17,097 nucleotides of DNA, from contig CAYUNR010000031.1 in NCBI GenBank assembly GCA_964446295.1, forward strand, positions 1-17,097, read 5' to 3'. The stretch is from CAITNM01 sp964446295 (GTDB lineage Bacteria > Pseudomonadota > Alphaproteobacteria > Paracaedibacterales > CAITNM01). Position 1 is the first letter of the stretch. Every line of letters begins with the position of its first letter. Shown one piece after another: positions 7,649 through 13,150 of this stretch. The notes beneath the pieces were generated by a model. The model worked only from the letters and a program-made list of their open reading frames with translations, searched no databases and was not told the DNA's origin. The position numbers and the translations under genes are program-made.

Positions 7649-7969
7649 TTATTCAGCACCATCAGTAGAAACACCACCATTAGAAGCAGCATCACCATCA
7701 ACAGAAGGAACAGAAAAAACAGGGACAAGATTCAGTTCCAAAGCTCCAAGGGTCTCATCTAATGCCTGCATTATATTCTCAGGATTTTCTTGAATTATTC
7801 TACGCAATATGCTGTTTAAAGATTCAGGCTCAGCAGCACCTTCCTCACGCACTGCAGTACTCAAAGGATTACTTGTACTACTTCTGTCCTCTAAATCTTC
7901 ACCGCCCCCTGCAACAGCCATCGCCATGGTCATTAAAACTGTACATATTAAATTTTTTAGGCTTTTCAT
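7649..7969 (-). CDS. small secreted acidic protein, island member 5 (unknown function)
   Basis: A 106-residue protein not recognised. The signal peptide MKSLKNLICTVLMTMAMAVA has a clean AVA cleavage site before GGGEDLEDR. The mature part is about 86 residues, acidic and Cys-free. A predicted helical pair LNSILRRIIQENPENIMQAL (about 51–70) aligns by spacing with the shared motif of neighbours 1, 4 and 7. The tail is low in complexity (Ser, Gly, Asp, Ala). TAGGAGTTGAAATATG gives a near-ideal RBS and start at 7969. It is the last minus-strand gene before the divergently oriented plus-strand gene at 8166. Confidence 0.78.
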   Translation of the reverse strand: MKSLKNLICTVLMTMAMAVAGGGEDLEDRSSTSNPLSTAVREEGAAEPESLNSILRRIIQENPENIMQALDETLGALELNLVPVFSVPSVDGDAASNGGVSTDGAE

Positions 7970-7996
7970 ATTTCAACTCCTAAATAAAGAAAATAT

Positions 7997-8009
7997 TTCA
8001 CTTGGTGAA
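7997..8009 (-). promoter_or_regulatory. candidate 5' stem-loop upstream of island member 5
   Basis: TTCAC-TTG-GTGAA is a perfect 5-bp stem with a 3-nt loop, 28–40 nt upstream of the ATG at 7969. This is the same offset as the hairpin upstream of the gene at 8730–9272. The rest of the 196-bp divergent intergenic region is AT-rich with no clear promoter call. Confidence 0.3.
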
Positions 8010-8165
8010 TAACCCCCAACAAAAGTATGAATCAATAAATTTTAAAAAGAAACATGCTGTCTTTTTGGTGATTTAAAATAAAAAAATTTTAAATAGATAT
8101 TATCAAAATATTAATGTTTTTTAAGTTTAATAAACATAATTAATAGATTGTGAATTATTCTAAAA

Positions 8166-8666
8166 ATGCAAATCAGAAAATTACTTGTTTTAAGAAGTTT
8201 AGCAATTATGCTATTTGCAGTGTGTCTACAAACACCAGAATGTCATGCAAAAAGTAATCCAGCTGGCAAAGCTTTTAAAAAAGTAGGAAAAGCTGTTGGT
8301 GGCTCCATGAAAAAAGCCAAAAAATTGCTGGGTGATGTAAAAAAAATATTCAAATGCATAGCTCCTATTGGCAAGGCATTTGCAAGCGCCACCAAAAATC
8401 CTAAAAAAGGCAAAAAGGCTCTTCAAAGCATAGACAAATGCATGAAAAGCGTAAAAGATCTTTCTAAAATATGCGACAGTCCAGCAACATTAGCCTTAAC
8501 AGCTGTTCCAGAGGCTGGCCCGCAACTTTCTCATGGGTGCGGAATTGCCTCTAAATACGAAGGAAAATATGATTCAATCATGGAAAAAATTGAAAAAGCA
8601 GAATCTATTGTGAGTAATCCTGCAGCAGCAGCTGAAGCTACGGTTGAAGCTGCAGTAGAAGAATAA
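8166..8666 (+). CDS. lysine-rich secreted cationic protein (unknown function), island member 6
   Basis: A 166-residue protein on the opposite strand from all other island genes. A signal peptide of about 28 residues ends CHA before KSNPAG. The next 73 residues contain 22 lysines, spaced with Gly, Ala and hydrophobics (KAFKKVGKAVGGSMKKAKKL, then GDVKKIFKCIAPIGKAF), a pattern of amphipathic cationic helices like those of membrane-active peptides. Four cysteines (about 64, 92, 103, 125) could pair once exported. The C-terminal tail is by contrast Ala/Glu-rich and acidic, so it might neutralise or chaperone the basic part. No Shine-Dalgarno is visible (TTCTAAAAATG), unlike its neighbours. Candidate roles are antimicrobial, nucleic-acid-binding or host-directed. 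None can be assigned, and no immunity gene is identifiable next to it. Confidence 0.75.
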   Translation: MQIRKLLVLRSLAIMLFAVCLQTPECHAKSNPAGKAFKKVGKAVGGSMKKAKKLLGDVKKIFKCIAPIGKAFASATKNPKKGKKALQSIDKCMKSVKDLSKICDSPATLALTAVPEAGPQLSHGCGIASKYEGKYDSIMEKIEKAESIVSNPAAAAEATVEAAVEE

Positions 8667-8685
8667 TTTTTAGAACCTCTAAAAA
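8667..8685. terminator. AT-rich hairpin between convergent genes
   Basis: TTTTTAGA-ACC-TCTAAAAA is a perfect 8-bp stem with a 3-nt loop, starting immediately after the stop of the plus-strand gene and before the convergent stop at 8730. It may terminate in both directions. The stem has little GC, so it is weak. Confidence 0.45.
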
Positions 8686-8729
8686 ATAGACTCAGTGCAC
8701 CAGTTTAACTATTGATCGAATTAATTAAA

Positions 8730-9272
8730 CTACCCAAAATTCTTAGATGAACCAGAATCAACGCTACGACTTTCAACATCAGCATCGTAACCATCCTCTG
8801 TTGGCAAATCCCTTATATACACTTCAAGCGATCTTAAAACATGCAAAACATCTTGATTTAGCAACCGTTGATTTTTTTGAGTGCTTGTTGGTTCAATACT
8901 AGCTGGTGAGTCTTCCTCTTCTGCTAACTCTTCATCTGGAGTGATTTCGCATGCTCTTAGCATATTTTCAGCATCTTTAAATTTCTGATCACCAGAACCA
9001 TGCAATACAGCAATGACATCTTCAATTTTCTTTTTTGAACTTTCAGCTAAATGAGGCAACATGCTCGCTAATGTAGTTATAGTGCTAATCTCTAAATCTA
9101 TAGGGTCAGCTAAACTAATGTCTGATTTAGGAGAATCCGCCGCTATCCCAGTAGTTGATGCTACAACCCAGTCTGGTTCGGCTAACTGTAAGATACCTGC
9201 AATAGTTTCTCCTGGAAAAATGGACGGTATCGTCAATAGCATTGCGCATATCGACTTTTTTAATATTTTCAT
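8730..9272 (-). CDS. secreted acidic protein, island member 7 (unknown function)
   Basis: A 180-residue protein of unknown family. The N-terminus MKILKKSICAMLLTIPSIFP is an export signal, with cleavage perhaps after GETIA. The mature chain is acidic and helical in prediction. The stretch LASMLPHLAESSKKKIEDVI (about 68–87) resembles LARLIGQ...SKATIETVL in the gene at 10211–11137, extending the shared island motif. An EELAEEEDSP acidic run follows, then a Gln/Asn/Leu helix and a Ser/Asp-rich end. One Cys remains in the mature part (RACEI). TTTTTAGGAGTTTAG gives a strong RBS, and a GGGCA/TGCCC stem-loop lies just upstream. It is convergent with the plus-strand gene 6. Confidence 0.78.
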   Translation of the reverse strand: MKILKKSICAMLLTIPSIFPGETIAGILQLAEPDWVVASTTGIAADSPKSDISLADPIDLEISTITTLASMLPHLAESSKKKIEDVIAVLHGSGDQKFKDAENMLRACEITPDEELAEEEDSPASIEPTSTQKNQRLLNQDVLHVLRSLEVYIRDLPTEDGYDADVESRSVDSGSSKNFG

Positions 9273-9299
9273 TGGCTAAACTCCTAAAAACATTTTCTT

Positions 9300-9311
9300 G
9301 GGCATTTGCCC
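9300..9311 (-). promoter_or_regulatory. candidate 5' stem-loop upstream of island member 7
   Basis: GGGCATTTGCCC folds as a GC-rich 5-bp stem with a 2-nt spacer, 28–39 nt before the ATG at 9272. It could be an operator half-site pair or a 5' UTR hairpin. Confidence 0.35.
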
Positions 9312-9346
9312 TTAGATAAAGTCTGCAGGAATAAGGTTTAGAAATA

Positions 9347-9377
9347 GTAAAAAACCCGGTGTAATTTTTAACACCGG
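9347..9377 (-). terminator. rho-independent terminator after the 9422–10030 gene
   Basis: On the minus strand CCGGTGT pairs with ACACCGG (7 bp, 8-nt loop), followed by GGGTTTTTTAC. It is located 45–75 nt beyond the stop of island member 8. Confidence 0.8.
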
Positions 9378-9421
9378 ATTTAATTTTAGCGACTTGAATT
9401 GTTAGATATTACAATCACCTT

Positions 9422-10030
9422 TCACAAGCAAGCATACCCATGGTATAAAGCTCGCATAGAAGCGTTCCATACGACTGGCTGTACTGTATCATCACCACGA
9501 ACAACAATTGTTTCTTTCAATACTGTTGAACCATCAGCTGGCATTTTTGTTAAGTCAGATAAAATACGTGAAACTGCAAATTGTTGTGCCTGCAGTACAC
9601 TCAAGATGCTTTCTAATGACGCTCTTGCTTCTATAACATCTGGCTTCTCAAGCGCAAGAAAGTTCATGGCAGACTCAACTTCTTCAGCATTACTTTGTGC
9701 ACCGCTTTCAAAACTTTGAAGCACCTTATTTAGATCATTGATAACTACACCCATTGCATAAGGAACAGAAGGTACTTGGACGTCATTACGCACTGTTTTT
9801 CTTAAAAGTCCAGCTATTGTCGCCGGGCTATAATCTCCACTTGTCGTGCCTACTATAGAACTCTCATCAAACGGGACTCCATCCCCCAATGCCAAAATAC
9901 CTAAAAATACAGAAGACGGTTTAGATATGCCAACCGGAGCTTCCCCAGCTACTAAATGCTCATCATGCATCGAAAAACCAGTAGCCGTTGTGACAAGTAT
10001 TATTAACACTAAACTTTTTAATAACTTCAT
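9422..10030 (-). CDS. secreted protein, island member 8 (unknown function)
   Basis: A 202-residue protein of unknown family. The signal peptide MKLLKSLVLIILVTTATGFS is close to those of the genes at 10211 and 11342 (MKVLKGLVLTMLVSTAT), so the three are likely paralogs at least at the N-terminus. The mature part is mixed helical, with VINDLNKVLQSFESGAQ and then EEVESAMNFLAL (about 110–138) similar in layout to the island motif. The end reads VVWNASMRALYHGYACL, faintly like LLQVVWALYNPEP in the gene at 11342. One Cys at the C-terminus. TTTTTTAGGAGTTTGAAATATG is an excellent RBS context, and a clear terminator follows the gene. Confidence 0.8.
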   Translation of the reverse strand: MKLLKSLVLIILVTTATGFSMHDEHLVAGEAPVGISKPSSVFLGILALGDGVPFDESSIVGTTSGDYSPATIAGLLRKTVRNDVQVPSVPYAMGVVINDLNKVLQSFESGAQSNAEEVESAMNFLALEKPDVIEARASLESILSVLQAQQFAVSRILSDLTKMPADGSTVLKETIVVRGDDTVQPVVWNASMRALYHGYACL

Positions 10031-10151
10031 ATTTCAAACTCCTAAAAAATAATATTTCGCACAGCGCATGCAATCGCTTATAAAATTCTGCAAGAAAAAA
10101 TTCTATAAATAAATAGGTTTTATTTTCATGAGTAAAAATCTAAAAATCCAC

Positions 10152-10183
10152 GAAAAAAACCAGCACAAATAAATGCGCTGGTT
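10152..10183 (-). terminator. rho-independent terminator after the 10211–11137 gene
   Basis: On the minus strand AACCAGC pairs with GCTGGTT (7 bp, 12-nt loop), and the T-rich tract includes the outer stem bases. It lies 28 nt past the stop. Confidence 0.78.
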
Positions 10184-10210
10184 CCTTTGTCGTTATTTAG
10201 TTTTGGTTAA

Positions 10211-11137
10211 TTATGAAAGATCACCTTCTTCAGTACTGCTTTCTTGATCTACTTGACCAGCAACAGTGCTTTGCCTTTGAAGATCGCTTGTTCCAATACC
10301 TAATCTCATAACACTTGAAGATACGTCATCAACTGTACCACCATGAGTTCCTGTATCATCATCTGAATCAACCAATTCAGAAGTTGCAGAACCTACTAAA
10401 GAACTTAATGCATCATAAGCACCAGCAACGCTGTCCATAACGCTTGTAAGCTGATCTATAGTTGTAGTTGCAGATACAGTAAAAGGGTTAAATGTGTTTA
10501 ATCTTGTTGTTAAATCTGTAACAAGGCGAGACAATTCAATTTTCGCTACTTCGTTTACTGTCAAAGAAAACACAGTGCTTCCTTCTGAATCAGCACTTAC
10601 ATCGCTACCAATATCATACGCAGTTAGTATGCCAGTTGTTGTTTGCTTCCAAGTATGAGTACCAACCACCTCACTTTTCAAAACATCAGACACAGACCCG
10701 ACATTTACCGCTCCGGTACCTGCATCAACAGAAGTGAATGTACCTGTTTCCAACACATCAATCGCTCCAGAAACATTATTTGTAGTTAATAATCCCAAAA
10801 CTGTTTCAATTGTAGCTTTTGAAGCAGTATCTACCTGACCAATTAAACGAGCAAGACTTATAGCAGCAACTTCGGTTGAGCTTAATGCCATAACAGAGGT
10901 GTGGTCTACTGTGTCTGTAAGAATAATAGATCCAACTACTCCTTGGTTAGGAACAATACTACCATCTGTGTTTATTTCAAGACTATCACCTACTGTACCA
11001 ATCCCCCTGGTTTGAGCAACAATTTGATCACTTGTTAAACCATCCGTTGTTAATTCCGTACCTTCTTCAGAAACAGACGCAATAATCGTCGCCGTAGAAA
11101 CCAACATTGTTAACACTAAACCTTTTAATACCTTCAT
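10211..11137 (-). CDS. secreted Ser/Thr-rich protein, island member 9; shares a conserved N-terminal module with member 10
   Basis: A 308-residue protein, the longest of the island, not recognised by family. Residues 1–20 are a signal peptide (cleavage after IIA). Residues about 46–98 (GTVGDSL ... SIVPNQGVVGSII ... ALSSTEVAAISLARL) are nearly identical to residues 46–97 of the gene at 11342, while the remainder differs. The motif SKATIETVLGLLTTNN then AIDVLE follows at about 106–130. The rest is Thr/Ser/Val/Asp-rich, Cys-free and probably extended or repetitive, ending in an acidic tail. The first 53 nt and the whole upstream region are a perfect copy of those of the next gene (379-bp repeat). 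RBS TTTTTAGGAGTTTAG. An adhesin or effector role is conceivable but not shown. Confidence 0.82.
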   Translation of the reverse strand: MKVLKGLVLTMLVSTATIIASVSEEGTELTTDGLTSDQIVAQTRGIGTVGDSLEINTDGSIVPNQGVVGSIILTDTVDHTSVMALSSTEVAAISLARLIGQVDTASKATIETVLGLLTTNNVSGAIDVLETGTFTSVDAGTGAVNVGSVSDVLKSEVVGTHTWKQTTTGILTAYDIGSDVSADSEGSTVFSLTVNEVAKIELSRLVTDLTTRLNTFNPFTVSATTTIDQLTSVMDSVAGAYDALSSLVGSATSELVDSDDDTGTHGGTVDDVSSSVMRLGIGTSDLQRQSTVAGQVDQESSTEEGDLS

Positions 11138-11187
11138 ATTCTAAACTCCTAAAAATTGGTAATATTGAACATTAATAATATGTAACA

Positions 11188-11204
11188 TGGCAGAATAACT
11201 GCCA
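11188..11204 (-). promoter_or_regulatory. inverted repeat upstream of island member 9
   Basis: TGGCAG-AATAA-CTGCCA is a perfect 6-bp inverted repeat 51–67 nt before the ATG at 11137. It could be an operator or a 5' UTR hairpin. Confidence 0.35.
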
Positions 11205-11234
11205 ATAAAAGTCTGGTACAAGAAATCTCAGAAG

Positions 11235-11256
11235 AAAACATGTTTTATTTACATGT
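11235..11256. promoter_or_regulatory. paired ACATGT palindromes upstream of island member 9
   Basis: AAAACATGTTTT at 11235–11246 is followed by a second ACATGT at 11251–11256, 13 bp start to start. The same core palindrome occurs at 6950–6965. The spacing is close to one helical turn, so it could be a tandem operator. Confidence 0.3.
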
Positions 11257-11277
11257 CTTAAATGTTTAATATGCATA

Positions 11278-11306
11278 CCTATAAAATTTTACTAAAATTT
11301 TATAGG
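11278..11306. terminator. 29-bp perfect inverted repeat after island member 10
   Basis: CCTATAAAATTTT and AAAATTTTATAGG form a perfect 13-bp stem with a 3-nt loop, 36 nt past the stop at 11342. It is AT-rich and lacks a strong T tract on the minus strand, so it may be a weak or bidirectional terminator. It is part of the 379-bp repeat. Confidence 0.5.
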
Positions 11307-11341
11307 TGTAGCCGGTAGCAGTAATTACTACTAGCCCTACC

Positions 11342-11959
11342 TTAAAGGTCTTCGTCACCAAGCTCTTCAATACGGGGAAGCTCGTCTTTTGAAGTTCCAA
11401 CATTACTAGCAACCATCTGAACAGGCTCAGGGTTATATAATGCCCAGACAACCTGCAAAAGATTATGCACTCCTGCTATTTCACTAGTTAATACACCAAG
11501 CACAGATTGAATAGTATTCAAGACGCCAACAGAAATTAGCTCGCTTCCACTTGTTAATCCTGTAAGTGCTGTAATAGCATCCTCAGTACTGTTCGTACCT
11601 TTGCCTAACGTGCTCAAGACTGTTGAAAGAACACTGCTTGTGTTTTCGTCAACGCTACCTTCAGTCATTAAGCGAGTAAGGCTTATAGCAGCAACTTCGG
11701 TTGAGCTTAATGCCATAACAGAGGTGTGGTCTACAGTGTCTGCAAGAATAATAGATCCAACTACTCCTTGGTTAGGAACAATACTACCATCTGCGCTTAT
11801 TACAAGACTATCACCTACTGTGCCAAGCACTGCAGTTTTAGCAACTGTTTTAGCAACTGTTTGACCATCAGTTATGCCTTCACTAACAGAAGTATCCATT
11901 GCAAAGATCGTCGCCGTAGAAACCAACATTGTTAACACTAAACCTTTTAATACCTTCAT
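11342..11959 (-). CDS. secreted protein, island member 10; mosaic paralog of members 9 and 11
   Basis: A 205-residue protein of unknown family. The signal peptide MKVLKGLVLTMLVSTATIFA is cleaved probably before MDTS. A short tandem VAKT repeat lies near residues 35–43. Residues about 46–97 are nearly identical to the module in the gene at 10211. Residues about 167–205 (from LLQVVWALYNPEPVQ to the acidic end ELGDEDL) are encoded by DNA identical to the end of the next gene at 12164. The middle, Thr/Ser/Leu-rich and helical, is unique. The protein is therefore assembled from blocks shared with either neighbour. No Cys. RBS TTTTTAGGAGTTTAG. Likely exported; role unknown. Confidence 0.82.
   Translation of the reverse strand: MKVLKGLVLTMLVSTATIFAMDTSVSEGITDGQTVAKTVAKTAVLGTVGDSLVISADGSIVPNQGVVGSIILADTVDHTSVMALSSTEVAAISLTRLMTEGSVDENTSSVLSTVLSTLGKGTNSTEDAITALTGLTSGSELISVGVLNTIQSVLGVLTSEIAGVHNLLQVVWALYNPEPVQMVASNVGTSKDELPRIEELGDEDL
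11835..11858. repeat. 12-bp tandem repeat (two copies) inside island member 10
   Basis: GTTTTAGCAACT occurs twice in tandem, encoding a repeated four-residue VAKT unit just before the conserved module. The 12-bp length keeps the frame, as expected for slippage-type variation. Confidence 0.8.
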
Positions 11960-12009
11960 ATTCTAAACTCCTAAAAATTGGTAATATTGAACATTAATAA
12001 TATGTAACA

Positions 12010-12026
12010 TGGCAGAATAACTGCCA
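12010..12026 (-). promoter_or_regulatory. inverted repeat upstream of island member 10
   Basis: Exact copy of the TGGCAG/CTGCCA element at 11188–11204, 51–67 nt before the ATG at 11959. Confidence 0.35.
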
Positions 12027-12056
12027 ATAAAAGTCTGGTACAAGAAATCTCAGAAG

Positions 12057-12078
12057 AAAACATGTTTTATTTACATGT
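12057..12078. promoter_or_regulatory. paired ACATGT palindromes upstream of island member 10
   Basis: Exact copy of 11235–11256: AAAACATGTTTT followed by a second ACATGT. Confidence 0.3.
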
Positions 12079-12099
12079 CTTAAATGTTTAATATGCATA

Positions 12100-12128
12100 C
12101 CTATAAAATTTTACTAAAATTTTATAGG
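12100..12128. terminator. 29-bp perfect inverted repeat after island member 11
   Basis: Copy of the 13-bp stem at 11278–11306, 36 nt past the stop at 12164. AT-rich possible terminator. Confidence 0.5.
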
Positions 12129-12163
12129 TGTAGCCGGTAGCAGTAATTACTACTAGCCCTACC

Positions 12164-12546
12164 TTAAAGGTCTTCGTCACCAAGCTCTTCAATACGGGGA
12201 AGCTCGTCTTTTGAAGTTCCAACATTACTAGCAACCATCTGAACAGGCTCAGGGTTATATAATGCCCAGACAACCTGCAAAAGATGCGGCTTCAATGTAA
12301 GAACATCCTTTCCTGTAATAGTTGATAGCGCGCTCACTATGCGCGGGATGTCTGGCTGTCTTGGCTCTACAACTTCTTCAATTGCTTTACCAAGAGGGTC
12401 CATAGAAGCAAAGTATCTGTAGTTATTCCTGCACCACCACTAGCTGCAGGTTCAGCATCAATTTCTTGAATCGCAACCCCTTCCATCGCAAAAGTGATTG
12501 GTATTTGCATGCACACTAAAAGTGCTAAATTTTTTAATAATTTCAT
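12164..12546 (-). pseudogene. frameshifted secreted protein gene, island member 11 (mosaic with member 10)
   Basis: The ATG at 12546 opens a typical island N-terminus (MKLLKNLALL, signal peptide ending TFA before MEGVAIQEID), preceded by an AAGGGAG ribosome-binding site. This frame stops at 12367–12369 after 59 residues. A second frame, open from 12439 down to the stop at 12164, continues as SMDPLGKAIEEVVEPRQPD and ends with the 39-residue tail identical to the gene at 11342. The two frames would join by a 1-nt insertion (or 2-nt deletion) somewhere in 12367–12439. The internal ATG at 12403 has no RBS. Either the gene is broken by a recent frameshift or the draft sequence has an error here. 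The intact product would be about 127 residues, exported, function unknown. Confidence 0.72.
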
Positions 12547-12569
12547 CTTGTAAACTCCCTTTAAAAAGT

Positions 12570-12589
12570 AGACAGAAAAATACCTGCCT
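12570..12589 (-). promoter_or_regulatory. candidate 5' stem-loop upstream of island member 11
   Basis: On the minus strand AGGCAG pairs with CTGTCT (6 bp with one G-U), with an 8-nt loop, 24–43 nt before the ATG at 12546. Confidence 0.3.
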
Positions 12590-12642
12590 AAAAAAAGTCT
12601 AGAGGTAAGAAAGTTAACAAAAAGTAAAAAAATCTTGGGTGG

Positions 12643-13092
12643 TTATTCGCATCTTTTATTTTGCGGAACATCAACGACAACTTTTTGCTCAAAGCTTCCG
12701 TTCCTAGCCCTAAAAAAGAATTCAAACGTCAAATTCTTAACCCCACACAAGGTTGATTTAATGCCCATTAACATCAAGTGTTTTCCGCCACGTTGCAGAA
12801 AAAGCGTAGCCCCGGGCGCAATTTCCATTTCAGGAATTTCTATCATTTCCATGTATTGGGTGCCATTTTCATCTTTCCGGGGAACATGATCATGCAATTC
12901 AACCCGGTCGAAAACCACAGGTAAAGCCTCCACTTTATACAAAGTCACCGCAAAGGAATTACCATTGTAAATGCTAGCATACCCTGCCCCATTTTTCGGG
13001 CCATTAAGAATTTTTAACTCTAAATTTTTGACAGAAACCTTATCACTTGCCAAAAGAACAGGGAACATGAATAAAAAAACAATCCAACGCAT
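12643..13092 (-). CDS. periplasmic copper chaperone, PCu(A)C family
   Basis: A 149-residue protein with an N-terminal signal (MRWIVFLFMFPVLLAS) and a cupredoxin-like PCu(A)C (DUF461) domain. The copper-binding pattern is visible: LHDHV (H67, H69), YMEM (M81, M83), then 21 residues later HLMLMG (H105, M107), within the conserved GGKHLMLMGIK block. Characterised members hand Cu(I) to the CuA site of cytochrome c oxidase, so an aerobic respiratory chain is implied. I start at the ATG at 13092; a GTG two codons upstream is possible, and neither has a clear Shine-Dalgarno. It is divergent from rapZ with a 58-nt spacer, and unrelated in sequence to the island genes downstream, though also exported. 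Confidence 0.9.
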   Translation of the reverse strand: MRWIVFLFMFPVLLASDKVSVKNLELKILNGPKNGAGYASIYNGNSFAVTLYKVEALPVVFDRVELHDHVPRKDENGTQYMEMIEIPEMEIAPGATLFLQRGGKHLMLMGIKSTLCGVKNLTFEFFFRARNGSFEQKVVVDVPQNKRCE

Positions 13093-13150
13093 AGCCACAA
13101 GCTAAATAATTTCACTATACTGAACATATGATCTTTAGATTGGTTGCGCA

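Larger units (their letters stand above)
11085..11463. repeat. 379-bp perfect direct repeat, copy 1
   Basis: This segment is identical base for base, on reading, to 11907–12285 (offset 822). It covers the 5' 53 nt of the gene at 10211–11137, its complete upstream region, and the last 122 nt (including stop) of the gene at 11342–11959. Identity ends abruptly at both borders. It points to a very recent duplication or gene conversion. Confidence 0.97.
11907..12285. repeat. 379-bp perfect direct repeat, copy 2
   Basis: Second copy of 11085–11463, offset 822. It covers the first 53 nt of the gene at 11342–11959, its upstream region, and the last 122 nt of the frameshifted gene at 12164–12546. Beyond 12285 and before 11907 the flanks diverge at once. 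Confidence 0.97.

Noticed and set aside
11266..11451. 61-residue minus-strand frame MSGHYITLSLF..., repeated exactly at 12088–12273
   Set aside because: It is an alternate-frame reading of the 379-bp repeat, overlapping the true C-terminal coding frames, with no RBS. The duplication alone explains why it appears twice.
5423..12600. CRISPR array or insertion sequence as the cause of the repeats
   Set aside because: There are no short regularly spaced repeats, no transposase, no terminal inverted repeats and no target-site duplications. The 379-bp repeat borders lie inside genes.
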